Assembly (NCBI RefSeq): GCF_025377685.1
Contig: NZ_JACEHK010000008.1
Location: 62,001-126,000, forward strand
Source of the DNA: Anaerobacillus sp. CMMVII
GTDB lineage: Bacteria > Bacillota > Bacilli > Bacillales > Anaerobacillaceae
Length of the DNA: 64,000 nt
Direction of reading: 5' to 3'
The position numbers and the translations under genes are program-made. Positions 28,456 to 36,875 of the stretch are shown here, one piece after another (the first letter of the stretch is position 1; every line of letters starts with the position of its first letter). A model generated the notes under the pieces. It was not told where the DNA came from and searched no databases. It saw only the letters and a list, made by a program, of their open reading frames with translations.

Positions 28456-28716
28456 TTAAATACCACGAATCATCACAGTTTTTGTTTCCCGTAACTGATG
28501 CTGTGCCTCTTCTAATTGATCTCGTTGTTCAGGCGAAGCTTGTGCTAATAACTCATTAATTTCCTCATCTAATTCCATAATCTGATTCATGATAAAAGGA
28601 TATTCTGTTGGGTCATTTTGCTGAATTAATTTCACATCTAGTAATTCTTTATGAGCACTTTCAATTGTTTCATGTGCTCTGGATAAATAGCTATCAATTT
28701 GATCTTTTTGTAGCAA
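28456..28716 (-). CDS. DUF2524 (YtzC-like) helical protein
   Basis: This is an 86-residue, all-helical, acidic protein. The C-terminal part (QASPEQRDQLEEAQHQLRET) resembles the Bacillus YtzC/DUF2524 family, and the length is right. Function unknown. The start is a TTG 8 bases after GGAGG; a longer frame from ATG 28752 lacks a ribosome binding site. Confidence 0.6.
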   Translation of the reverse strand: MLQKDQIDSYLSRAHETIESAHKELLDVKLIQQNDPTEYPFIMNQIMELDEEINELLAQASPEQRDQLEEAQHQLRETKTVMIRGI

Positions 28717-29109
28717 TGTGATCGCCTCCGTTTGAACTTCATACCTTTTCATTATTTGTTCACTTTGAAGCTTTTATGCAAGGCTGTTTACGAAAAGAGC
28801 CTTATGCAAAAAGGCTTTTCACAAATTATGTAGCTTTTGTGTTTGCACGTCTTACGAAAACCTTGCAATATAATTAATTGGTAAGAGAGATACAAGTGTT
28901 TCTTTTTTTTGATCTGCCAGTTTACAGTAGCAACCTAGCAAAACAGGTAAAGTCACCACCAAAGGTGAATTTTTGCGAAAGATGTTTTATGAAAAATGAA
29001 TCGGGTATAGCTTACTAAGGGCAACGATAAAGGAGGAACTCGTTTTCAGGTAAGGGAATAGCAAAATGGACAAGTCTATAACACTATAACTTTACAAGGA
29101 GTGATGATA
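28717..29109. other. intergenic region with repeat remnants
   Basis: No supportable gene. GTTTACGAAAAGAGCC at 28783-28799 is a short copy of the repeat seen at 6690 and 34985. Near 28790-28825 GGCTTTT and AAAAGCC stretches could form imperfect hairpins. AAGGAG at 29096-29101 is the RBS of the YtxH gene. Confidence 0.5.
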
Positions 29110-29454
29110 TTGGATAATCAAAAAGGATTAATTATCGGGACATTAATTGGTAGTGCGGTTGGGGCAGCAGTCGCCGTACTTACAACACCAAAATCAGGAC
29201 CAGAGTTACGAAGTGATATAAATGAACAGCTTGAATACGGTAAGTTAAAGGCCGAGGATGCAGCGATATTATTAAAAGAAAGAATGGAGGCATTTACTGA
29301 AATAATTGAAGAGAGCTCATCAAATCTTTCTGAAACGGTAGTAGAAGAAGCCAACCAGATTGTTCATGAGGTAAAAAGAGCACTAGAATTACTCCGAGAA
29401 CAAGATGACCTTGATGCGACAGAAATTAAGAAACTGGTGAAGAGTGTGATATGA
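29110..29454 (+). CDS. YtxH domain protein, possibly truncated by an in-frame stop
   Basis: The protein starts MDNQKGLIIGTLIGSAVGAAV, a hydrophobic helix, then LTTPKSGPELRSDI, the hallmark of the YtxH family (small membrane-associated stress or starvation proteins). A long coiled-coil tail follows. TTG 29110 lies 8 bases from AAGGAG. The frame stops at TGA 29452-29454, but the same frame continues for 32 codons as a coiled-coil-like DEVSSGKEIGKAV... ending at 29553 just before the PRC-barrel gene. A CGA-to-TGA change or sequencing error would explain this. It is co-transcribed with the next gene. Confidence 0.75.
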   Translation: MDNQKGLIIGTLIGSAVGAAVAVLTTPKSGPELRSDINEQLEYGKLKAEDAAILLKERMEAFTEIIEESSSNLSETVVEEANQIVHEVKRALELLREQDDLDATEIKKLVKSVI

Positions 29455-29583
29455 GATGAAGTTTCATCAGGTAAAGAAATTGGAAAAGCTGTAAACAAAG
29501 AGCTAGAAGTTATGAAGAAAGAAATTGATATGTTAGCAAAGAAAATTTCATAACAAAATTCAACATTTAAAGGAGTGTTAGTT

Positions 29584-30324
29584 TTGTTGCACAATATTAA
29601 AGAGTTGAAGAAGTTTGATATTACAGCCATGGATGGGCCAATCGGAACGGTTCACGACTTTTTGTTAGATGAAAAGGACTGGGAAGTGCGTTATGTAGTC
29701 GTTGACACCATGAAGTGGTTACCAGGGAGAAAGGTATTAATCTCGCCAATGTCAGTTACAGAATTTGATTTCGTAAATGGAAACATCAAGCTTTCACTGA
29801 CTAAGGATAAAATTAAAAGTAGTCCACCGCTTGAGACAGAGTTGCCATCAAAGCAATACGAGGCAAATTTCGTTCATTATTATGGTTTAAGATCATATTG
29901 GAGTGGAGATAGTTTTCAAGGAGAATTTACAGATTCAACGGAACTAACAAAGCAGCTTTCAGAAATTGGTGCTGAAAGAGAACTTGTAGGAAATCAGACG
30001 TTACGGAGTTTTGTAGAGGTCTCAGGATATACAATTGAAGCTGTTGATGGACCAATTGGTCATGTTGAGAACTTCGTGATCTGTGATGAAACATGGAAGT
30101 TGCGCTATCTAGTCGTCGATACAAAAAATTGGTGGATCGGCAAACATGTACTTATCGCTCCACAATGGATCACTTATGTGAACTGGTCGGATCAGGTAGT
30201 TCGAGTAGAGTTACAAAAAGAAGCAATCAAAAATGGTCCTGAGTATGACCCTGAGAAGGGAATTACAAGAGAATTTGAAGATGAATTATTTACAAAATAT
30301 AATAAGTCGAAGTTTTGGCTATAA
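29584..30324 (+). CDS. protein with two PRC-barrel domains
   Basis: The 246-residue protein has two tandem copies of a PRC-barrel-like unit: FDITAMDGPIGTVHDFLLD...WEVRYVVVDT and YTIEAVDGPIGHVENFVIC...WKLRYLVVDT, each followed by KVLISP or HVLIAP. The PRC barrel is a beta fold found in ribosome maturation and photosynthetic proteins; in Firmicutes many such proteins are stress or sporulation associated. The start is a TTG 8 bases after AAGGAG. It lies in one unit with the YtxH gene; both could respond to general stress. Confidence 0.85.
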   Translation: MLHNIKELKKFDITAMDGPIGTVHDFLLDEKDWEVRYVVVDTMKWLPGRKVLISPMSVTEFDFVNGNIKLSLTKDKIKSSPPLETELPSKQYEANFVHYYGLRSYWSGDSFQGEFTDSTELTKQLSEIGAERELVGNQTLRSFVEVSGYTIEAVDGPIGHVENFVICDETWKLRYLVVDTKNWWIGKHVLIAPQWITYVNWSDQVVRVELQKEAIKNGPEYDPEKGITREFEDELFTKYNKSKFWL

Positions 30325-30329
30325 AAAGG

Positions 30330-30362
30330 AAATGGCGAGGAGAAACTTCCTCGCCATTTGAT
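30330..30362. terminator. bidirectional Rho-independent terminator
   Basis: AAATGGCGAGGA...TCCTCGCCATTT lies between the convergent PRC-barrel and UPF0210 genes, with a U-rich tail in the minus direction. A second small dyad (GATGTTCATAAA/TTTATGAACATC) follows at 30360-30386. Confidence 0.8.
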
Positions 30363-30397
30363 GTTCATAAACTATTTATGAACATCAGTGTAAATAG

Positions 30398-31759
30398 CTA
30401 GTTAATTAAAGCCTGAAGTGGAGCCGGAATACGCCCACCTCGTTTAATTAACTTGTCAGAGTTGAAAGGATTAACACCCATAACTGGTGCTCGACCAAGA
30501 AGGCCACCGAATTCAACCATTTCTCCTTCTTTCTTACCTGGGACAGGAATAACGCGAACTGCAGTCGTTTTTTTATTGATCATTCCGATGGCTGCTTCAT
30601 CAGCGATCATCGCTGATAAAGTCGCAGGGGAGACGTCGCCAGTTACAGCAATCATATCAAGTCCTACGGAACACACGCATGTCATTGCTTCAAGCTTTGA
30701 TAATGTTAAAGCACCATCAGTAATCCCACGAATCATGCCGTTATCTTCGCTTACAGGAATAAAGGCACCACTTAAACCACCTACATAGGAACTGGCCATA
30801 GCACCACCTTTCTTTACAGCATCATTCATTAACGCCAAAGCAGCAATTGTCCCATGTGTACCAACGCGTTCAAGACCTATTTCCTCCAGAATTTCCGCCA
30901 CACTATCGTTAACAGCATTTGTCGGGGCAAGTGATAAGTCCATAATTCCAAATGGAACATTTAACCTTTCCGCAACAACTCTACCAATCAATTCACCAGC
31001 CCTTGTTATCTTAAAGGCCGTTTTCTTGATGATTTCGGAAACACCACCGAGATCAACGTCAGGAAAACGCCGGAGAGCATTTAGAACGACCCCTGGTCCA
31101 CTAACACCAACATTCAATACGACTTCACCTTCACCAGAGCCATGAAATGCCCCGGCCATAAACGGATTATCTTCAACTGGGTTACAAAACACAACGAGCT
31201 TTGCACAAGCCAAGCCATTTTGTTTTTTGGTTCGCTCTGCAGCATCTTTTAATATGTACCCCATTTGACGAACCGCATCCATATTAATCCCTGTTCGCGT
31301 TGTCGCAACTGAAATAGAAGAACAAACACGTTCAGTTACGCTTAATGCCTCAGGGAGAGCATCTAGGAGTGTCTGATCTCCTTTAGAAATGCCTTTATGA
31401 ACCAGTGCCGAATAACCACCGATAAAATCAACGCCTAGTACTTTTGCAGCTTTATCAAGAGTTTTTGCTAGTTCAATTGCTTGTTCTTTTGTTGCATTTC
31501 CTAAAATTTCAGCGATAGGAGTAATTGATATTCGCTTATTAATGATCGGGATTCCATACTCTTTTTCAACTGTTTCAGCAACGGTTTTTAAATCCTTAGC
31601 GTAAAAGGTAATTTTCTCATAAACGCGGGTGTTCATTTTTTCAAAGTCTGAGTCAGCACAATCGCGTAGACTAATACCCATTGTCACTGTACGTATATCA
31701 AGGCTTTCCATTTGAACCATTCTAATTGTTTCTTGCATTTCTGCTAGTGCAATATTCAC
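30398..31759 (-). CDS. UPF0210 / PFL family protein
   Basis: This 453-residue protein belongs to UPF0210 (also called PFL family), recognised by [19 protein letters not shown] near the N-terminus. Glycine-rich segments such as [20 protein letters not shown] and [18 protein letters not shown] are further hallmarks. Function is unknown; the family is usually encoded next to an ACT-domain UPF0237 protein, as here. The start is a GTG 8 bases after AGGAGG, 15 bases from the preceding gene, so the two form one operon. A glycine riboswitch upstream of the operon (32175-32275) suggests a role in glycine or one-carbon metabolism; that is inference. Confidence 0.85.
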   Translation of the reverse strand: MNIALAEMQETIRMVQMESLDIRTVTMGISLRDCADSDFEKMNTRVYEKITFYAKDLKTVAETVEKEYGIPIINKRISITPIAEILGNATKEQAIELAKTLDKAAKVLGVDFIGGYSALVHKGISKGDQTLLDALPEALSVTERVCSSISVATTRTGINMDAVRQMGYILKDAAERTKKQNGLACAKLVVFCNPVEDNPFMAGAFHGSGEGEVVLNVGVSGPGVVLNALRRFPDVDLGGVSEIIKKTAFKITRAGELIGRVVAERLNVPFGIMDLSLAPTNAVNDSVAEILEEIGLERVGTHGTIAALALMNDAVKKGGAMASSYVGGLSGAFIPVSEDNGMIRGITDGALTLSKLEAMTCVCSVGLDMIAVTGDVSPATLSAMIADEAAIGMINKKTTAVRVIPVPGKKEGEMVEFGGLLGRAPVMGVNPFNSDKLIKRGGRIPAPLQALIN

Positions 31760-31774
31760 TCGTAACGCCTCCTC

Positions 31775-32044
31775 TTAGACTCGATGCATAGCTTTAAATA
31801 AATCTTCGAGCTGAATGTTAATTTTCAAACCCATTTCATGATTAATAGGTTCGAATTGTTCTTGTAGCTTATTAAGGCTATCAGTTTCTGATACATCTAC
31901 TAGCATCATCATTGTAAAAAAATCTTGGAGGATCGTTTGACTAATATCTAAAACATTCACGTTATTCTTGGCCAAAACATTCGTTACCTTTGCAATAATA
32001 CCTACTTGATCTTTACCAATCACACTTACAACTGCCCGTTTCAT
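31775..32044 (-). CDS. ACT domain protein, UPF0237 family
   Basis: This is an 89-residue stand-alone ACT domain (MKRAVVSVIGKDQVGIIAKV...) with the beta-alpha-beta-beta-alpha-beta pattern. The GKDQVGIIAKVT motif at strand one and loop is the typical amino-acid binding region; the family often binds glycine or serine-type ligands. It is the first gene of a two-gene operon with UPF0210, 15 bases apart, and lies downstream of a glycine riboswitch. GAGGTGA lies before the ATG. Confidence 0.85.
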   Translation of the reverse strand: MKRAVVSVIGKDQVGIIAKVTNVLAKNNVNVLDISQTILQDFFTMMMLVDVSETDSLNKLQEQFEPINHEMGLKINIQLEDLFKAMHRV

Positions 32045-32114
32045 TCATTATCACCTCAAATTTTAATGGTTACCACAAACTTTAATGAATTAACTCGATA
32101 AAGTTTCTAAATAC

Positions 32115-32140
32115 AAAAAAGATTGGATCTCTCCAATCTC
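32115..32140 (-). terminator. riboswitch expression-platform terminator
   Basis: On the minus strand GATTGG-AGAGAT-CCAATC is followed by TTTTTTG. It lies between the glycine aptamer and the ACT gene, so it probably is the switching element. Confidence 0.75.
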
Positions 32141-32174
32141 ACGGGCAATCGAATAACGTACACAAAAATATGTA

Positions 32175-32275
32175 GTGGTTACTCTTCTGTCCTTTTGCCT
32201 GAGATTGTGAATCCTTCGGCGCCGCATTACTACGGACTCTCCAGAAGCTGCTCCTACTATAGTTTGATCCATAGT
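32175..32275 (-). promoter_or_regulatory. glycine riboswitch, single aptamer
   Basis: The minus strand reads GGAGAGTCCG..., CGGCGCCGAAGG..., then CTCAGGCAAAAGGACAGAAG, all conserved elements of the glycine aptamer in order. CTTCTG (32242-32247) and CAGAAG (32184-32189) form the closing stem P1. Only one full aptamer is present, so it is of the singlet type. The upstream hairpin TACTATGG...CTATAGTA may act as a ghost partner. A terminator at 32115-32140 follows, then the ACT/UPF0210 operon. Confidence 0.88.
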
Positions 32276-32297
32276 ATTCATCGCCTGCTTTTTTAAG

Positions 32298-32326
32298 ATA
32301 GTATCAAGATATTGTGAAATAGTCAA
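32298..32326 (-). promoter_or_regulatory. sigma-A promoter of the riboswitch operon
   Basis: On the minus strand TTGACT, 17 bases and TACTAT, placed directly ahead of the glycine riboswitch. Confidence 0.75.
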
Positions 32327-32453
32327 CAAATTATTTTGAATTTTTAGGGAACTAGGATAAAGTTCATAACACCTAAATAGCCATATTAAGCTTCCTAATG
32401 ACGATAAATTGCATTATTAAGAAAAAGAGCACCCAAATGGATGCCCTAAATTG

Positions 32454-33682
32454 TTATTGGTTTATTTCTCGTATTTTTTGATCTGATGGGAGGAAGAAGG
32501 TTAGCAGTCCAAGTAAAGGTAACGCGACAACAAAGAGCATTGTATTCGTTAAGCCGATCCAGTCTGCGATAGCTCCTAAAGCAACTGAACCAATCGCCCC
32601 CATTCCGAAAGCTAAACCAACAATTAACCCAGATACCATACCAATTTTACCTGGAACAAGCTCTTGGGCATACACGACAGATACCGAGAAACTAGACAAA
32701 ATTATAAATCCGATCGCGCCAAGCAATAGATAGGACAAAATAGGTCCAACATGTGGTAAAAGCAACGCCAATGGAGCGGATCCTAGCATCGATAACATTA
32801 ACACGTTCCGTTTTCCATAACGGTCGGCTAACGGTCCACCAGCAAATGTTCCAACAGCTCCAGCGGCCAAAAAGATGAAGATATAAATTAGTGCCCGGTC
32901 GACATCAATATTAAACTGTTCCATTAAATAAAAGACGTAAAAGTTTGAAATACCGGCATGGAACCATGAACGAGCAAAAACAAGAAATACAAGAAGAGTA
33001 ATCGCATATACAATAATTTTCTTCGTTTCAGGGCTACGTGCAACTTGGGCTTTCTGGGCAACCTTTTTCTTTGCTATTAATTGAACTTGCTCTTGATACC
33101 ATTTAGCAATGTAGATTAATAGTCCAATAGCAAGAGCGGCAACTAAGGTAAACCAAATCGCCCCAAACTGCCCAAACGGGACAATAAGTAATACGGTGAT
33201 TAATGGGGCTAATGCTTGACCGGCATTACCACCAACCTGATAGATGGATTGCGCAGTACCTCGTCGTGGCCCAGCAGCCATATAAGCGACACGTGATCCT
33301 TCAGGATGAAAGGTTGCTGAACCTAGACCGATAAAAATAACCGAGAGAACGACAAGCCAGAATGACGGTGCATAGGCAAGACCTAATACTCCGAAAACGT
33401 AAAACCTAGGCCAATGGGTAAGGCGAATGGTGATGGTCGTTTGTCCGTATAGTAGCCGACGACTGGCTGGATCAGTGAAGATGTTAAGTTTAGCGCAAAA
33501 GCAATTAAGCCGAGTTGGGTAAAGGAAAGTCCCATTGATTGTTGTAATATCGGGAACATAGCTGGAACAACCGCTTGAATAGCGTCGTTAAGTAAATGAA
33601 CAAAGCCGATAATTAAAAGGATGTTATACATCGTTTTTTGTTCGGGTAAGGCAGTTGATAATTGTTTTTGTTGTATGGCCAT
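32454..33682 (-). CDS. MFS transporter, fosmidomycin-resistance (Fsr)-like, frame broken once
   Basis: The restored protein has about 410 residues and 12 predicted helices. It begins with a cytoplasmic N-terminus and GFVHLLNDAIQAVVPAMFPI, matching fosmidomycin resistance proteins of the MFS. The MFS loop motif GYYTDKRPSPF follows helix two. The frame breaks at the A-run 33394-33397 (plus strand), where one base is missing; adding it joins LGFTF to FGVLGLAYAPSFW. Downstream the sequence ATFHPEGSRVAYMA is intact. It probably exports a small toxic compound. AAGGAG lies before the ATG at 33682. The break is most likely an error in the data. Confidence 0.8.
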
Positions 33683-33810
33683 ATGTGTTTCTCCTTATTT
33701 AGATAGTCTAAATATATCTTACCATTTTATGAAAAATCTTTGAACAGAAAATAATGAATATTAGTATTGAACTATCATTCTAGTGCTATTTTGGTAAGAT
33801 CGTATTTATG

Positions 33811-33893
33811 AGTGTAGAGTGTAAAGTGTAGAGTTTGTAGATAATGCTTCGGAGCAATCTTACATTAACTTTCAACTTTACACTCTACCCTAG
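33811..33893. repeat. dispersed repeat family C (AGTGTAGAGTGTAGAG), copy 1
   Basis: AGTGTAGAGTGTAAAGTGTA, a middle part with GCTTCGGAGC, then ACTTTACACTCTAC form imperfect inverted arms. A close relative is at 35946-36037 with the arms longer, and a weaker one at 43311-43378. Confidence 0.6.
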
Positions 33894-33910
33894 TAAAGGG
33901 AGTGATTTTC

Positions 33911-34819
33911 TTGTCAAACAAAGAGACTTTAATGATTATTGATGGTATGGCTCTTCTTTTTAGAGGGTATTATGCCACTTCATATAGCGGGTATATAATG
34001 AAAACATCCAAAGGTGTCCCAACGAATGCCATTTATGGCTTTGTGAAGTATATGCAAGATGCGATTCGCACATTTGGCCCGACTCATGTTTTATGCTGCT
34101 GGGATATGGGAGCGAAAACATTTCGAAATGAGCTTTACCCAGCTTATAAGGCAAATCGTGGCGAGGCACCAGAAGAGCTAATCCCACAATTTGATTTAGT
34201 AAAAAAAGTCGTCGAGAGCTTTAATATTCCAAACGTTGGAATTGAAGGGTTTGAAGCAGATGACTGTATCGGTACGATTGCTAAAAAATATAGTCAAGAG
34301 TTGCATATCCAAATCCTAACAGGTGATCACGATAGTCTACAGCTTATCGAGGAGAATATCCATTCCATTATCATGAAAAAGGGTATGTCAAACTATGAAG
34401 TCTACACATTAGAAAAGCTGTTAGAGGAAAAAGAACTAACACCCGCACAATTCATTGACTTAAAAGGATTAATGGGAGATACAAGCGACAATTTTCCTGG
34501 TGTTAAGGGAATTGGCGAAAAAACCGCGATTAAATTGTTGAAAGAATATCAATCAATCTCTGGTATCCTAGACAATTTACCAAGTCTTTCAAAAGGAATT
34601 CGCACTAAGATTGAAACCGAATTGGAGATGCTTCATTTGTCTCGTAAATTGGCGGAAATTCATTGTGAAGCTCCTGTAGATATTGAACTAGAAAAATGTC
34701 TTCGAAACATTGATGAAAACAAAGTAACAGCGATGCTTGAAGAACTAGAATTTAGTCGCCTTCTTAAAGATAAATCGTTTATTGAAGGATTAAAAATGGA
34801 TATTCAGCCACTATGTTAG
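33911..34819 (+). CDS. ypcP: 5'-3' exonuclease, YpcP-type
   Basis: This 302-residue enzyme is a stand-alone 5'-3' exonuclease/flap endonuclease homologous to the N-terminal domain of DNA polymerase I. Metal-binding acidic motifs are visible: MIIDGMALLFRGYYA, EGFEADDCIGTIA, ILTGDHDSLQL and LMGDTSDNFPGVKGIGEKTA, the last including the helix-hairpin-helix. It should remove RNA primers or flaps during replication and repair. It resembles Bacillus YpcP. The start is a TTG at 33911 after AAAGGGAGTGA; an earlier GTG at 33902 lies within the ribosome binding region. A terminator follows. Confidence 0.85.
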   Translation: MSNKETLMIIDGMALLFRGYYATSYSGYIMKTSKGVPTNAIYGFVKYMQDAIRTFGPTHVLCCWDMGAKTFRNELYPAYKANRGEAPEELIPQFDLVKKVVESFNIPNVGIEGFEADDCIGTIAKKYSQELHIQILTGDHDSLQLIEENIHSIIMKKGMSNYEVYTLEKLLEEKELTPAQFIDLKGLMGDTSDNFPGVKGIGEKTAIKLLKEYQSISGILDNLPSLSKGIRTKIETELEMLHLSRKLAEIHCEAPVDIELEKCLRNIDENKVTAMLEELEFSRLLKDKSFIEGLKMDIQPLC

Positions 34820-34824
34820 TACAA

Positions 34825-34863
34825 AAAATGGGTCAACACTTCAAGTGTTTTACCCATTTTTTT
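34825..34863 (+). terminator. Rho-independent terminator
   Basis: AAAAATGGGTCAACACTT and AAGTGTTTTACCCATTTTT pair with a tight loop, followed by more T. Confidence 0.9.
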
Positions 34864-34972
34864 CTATACTTTTTTAAGGGAAAATCATATAGTATTGAAA
34901 CCAATTATGTTATGATCATTTTGTTGCTTTTTAGAGAAAGCTGTTTTCGAATAGAATGTTGCTTTTCAACCA

Positions 34973-35024
34973 CATAAAGTTAGTGAATAGCCGCAAAGTT
35001 TACGAAAAGAGCATTTGAGCAATA
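34973..35024. repeat. dispersed repeat, TTTACGAAAAGAGC family, copy 2
   Basis: CATAAAGTT...GCAAAGTTTACGAAAAGAGC is shared with 6676-6704. It lies in the leader of the nitrilase gene. Confidence 0.6.
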
Positions 35025-35055
35025 CAAAACAAACGGTTATAGAGGGGGTTTTGAT

Positions 35056-35943
35056 ATGAAGATGCGCGTTTCGGCTGTTCAATATCATTTACACACAATT
35101 TCTAGTTTTCAGGAGTTCGAGGATCAAGTAACTCACTATGTGAAGACTGCTGCAGAATTTAAATCTGATTTTGTCCTTTTTCCAGAGTTTATTACAACCC
35201 AGTTAATGTCAATTAGGGGTGCTTCAGAGGAACCAATGACGATCCAAGACTTACCACAGTTTACGCTGAGTTACCACCAGATTTTCAGTACACTAGCTAA
35301 ACAATACGGAATGCATATTATTGGTGGCACACATGTTATTGAAAAAGAAGGAAAACTATATAATGTTGCCCACATGTTTTATCCAGACGGGAGAATTGTT
35401 GGTCAACCAAAGCTTCATATCACTCCTACTGAGGTTGAAGAATGGAATATTCATGGTGGCGATGGCTTACAAGTGTTTGATACTGACAAAGGTCGAGTGG
35501 CAGTATTAACGTGTTATGACATTGAATTTCCTGAAATTGTTCGAATGGCCAAAGCTATGGGCGCAGATGTTATTTTCTGCCCATCTTGTACAGATGATTC
35601 TCACGGTTTCCACCGAGTTCGTTATTCTGCACACGCTAGAACAATTGAAAATCAAATATATATAGTTACAACTGGTACAGTAGGCTCACTGCCAACTGTT
35701 GATTTTATGAGAATGAACTACGGTCAAGCAGCAATTATTACACCAAATGACGTCCCTTTTCCTCAAAAAGGTATCCTCAATGAAGGGGATATAAATAACG
35801 ATATGATTATTACTGGTGATCTTGACCTATCCTTATTATACGAAGTACGTGAAGCAGGTTCTGTGACAACATGGCGCGATCGTAGGACTGACCTATATCC
35901 TGATTGGGAACAATTGACAAACAAGGGTGAAATGATCGGTTAG
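35056..35943 (+). CDS. carbon-nitrogen hydrolase (nitrilase superfamily)
   Basis: This 295-residue enzyme has the Glu-Lys-Cys triad of the nitrilase superfamily: Glu44 in LFPEFITT, Lys119 in QPKLHITPTE and Cys153 in VLTCYDIEFPE. It hydrolyses an amide C-N bond; the substrate is unknown. It is followed by a GNAT acetyltransferase gene. In Bacillus YhcX the same two domains are fused (GNAT then hydrolase), which suggests a shared pathway here with separate genes in the opposite order. AGAGGGGG precedes the ATG. A repeat element lies between the two genes. Confidence 0.88.
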   Translation: MKMRVSAVQYHLHTISSFQEFEDQVTHYVKTAAEFKSDFVLFPEFITTQLMSIRGASEEPMTIQDLPQFTLSYHQIFSTLAKQYGMHIIGGTHVIEKEGKLYNVAHMFYPDGRIVGQPKLHITPTEVEEWNIHGGDGLQVFDTDKGRVAVLTCYDIEFPEIVRMAKAMGADVIFCPSCTDDSHGFHRVRYSAHARTIENQIYIVTTGTVGSLPTVDFMRMNYGQAAIITPNDVPFPQKGILNEGDINNDMIITGDLDLSLLYEVREAGSVTTWRDRRTDLYPDWEQLTNKGEMIG

Positions 35944-35945
35944 TT

Positions 35946-36037
35946 TTAAAGTGTATAGTGTAGAGTGTAGAGTTGAGTTAGTAAGGCTTCGTTGCTTTAC
36001 GGTCAAAAACTCTACACTTTACACTCTAAACTCTACA
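35946..36037. repeat. dispersed repeat family C, copy 2
   Basis: AAGTGTATAGTGTAGAGTGT and CTCTACACTTTACACTCT form inverted arms around GGCTTCGTTGC. It lies between the nitrilase and GNAT genes and could form a hairpin within the shared transcript. Confidence 0.65.
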
Positions 36038-36054
36038 TAGGAAGGGTGTCATTC

Positions 36055-36741
36055 TTGTACAGAAAGGAAATATTTCATTTTCACGAGGGGAAGCCGTTTA
36101 AGGTTGTTGTAAGAAACTATCAGAAAAATGATTCTGAAAAGTTAATCGAAATTCAACGAGAAAGCTTTCCACCGCCTTTTCCGTCAGAGCTATGGTGGAA
36201 TGAGGAGCAGTTAACTAACCACGTAACACTTTTTCCAGAAGGAGCTTTATGTATTGAAGTAGATGGAGTGCTGGCTGGATCAATGACAGGCTTGGTTGTC
36301 ACATTTGACCCAAGTCATCCACAACATACCTGGGAAGAAATAACCGATAATGGCTATATTCGAAACCACGAACCAGATGGAAATACCTTGTATGTGGTGG
36401 ATATCTGCATACGACCTTTGTTTCGTAAGTATAAATTAGGAAAAATTTTAATGGATGCTATGTATGATGTCGTTGTCCATAAACGGCTGGATCGCTTGTT
36501 AGGTGGCGGAAGAATGCCAGGTTATCACAAGTTTTCTTCTGAATTGACTCCTGAACAGTATTTAGATAAGGTTGTTAAAGGTGAAGTGAAGGATCCAGTT
36601 ATTACATTTTTACTTCAGTGTGGTCGAACTCCTGTAACAATCGTAGAGAATTACCTAGAAGATGAAGAATCTCAAAATTATGGTGTGTTGATGGAATGGA
36701 AAAATCCATTTAAACGAGTATTTAGCTTGCCTAAAGGGTAG
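36055..36741 (+). CDS. GNAT family N-acetyltransferase
   Basis: This 228-residue protein has the GNAT fold: VVRNYQKNDSEKLIEIQRES near the start, a VDGVLAGSMTGLVV strand, then LYVVDICIRPLFRKYKLGKI, where the R-x-x-K/G-x-G/K loop binds the acetyl-CoA pyrophosphate. It resembles the acetyltransferase half of YhcX, which fits its position after the nitrilase gene. The start is the TTG at 36055 after AGGAAGGGTG; the earlier frame from 35992 lies in the repeat and is rejected. The substrate is unknown. Confidence 0.82.
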   Translation: MYRKEIFHFHEGKPFKVVVRNYQKNDSEKLIEIQRESFPPPFPSELWWNEEQLTNHVTLFPEGALCIEVDGVLAGSMTGLVVTFDPSHPQHTWEEITDNGYIRNHEPDGNTLYVVDICIRPLFRKYKLGKILMDAMYDVVVHKRLDRLLGGGRMPGYHKFSSELTPEQYLDKVVKGEVKDPVITFLLQCGRTPVTIVENYLEDEESQNYGVLMEWKNPFKRVFSLPKG

Positions 36742-36875
36742 GCTTTTTTCTTTGGTTTTTCATATAGACATTTTGTATAGGTAAACTTCACATAAAGGCT
36801 ACCAGCGATGAAAATGATTTTTTTGAAACTATTTACTCAAAGGAATCGTCTATATAAGAAAAGGGTGGGTGTATT

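Noticed and set aside
32090-32329. A 79-codon minus-strand frame
   Set aside because: It lies over the glycine riboswitch aptamer, its terminator and the promoter, with no ribosome binding site of its own.
33911-34819. Truncated DNA polymerase I
   Set aside because: Stand-alone 5'-3' exonucleases of this size (YpcP type) are normal, and a terminator follows directly.
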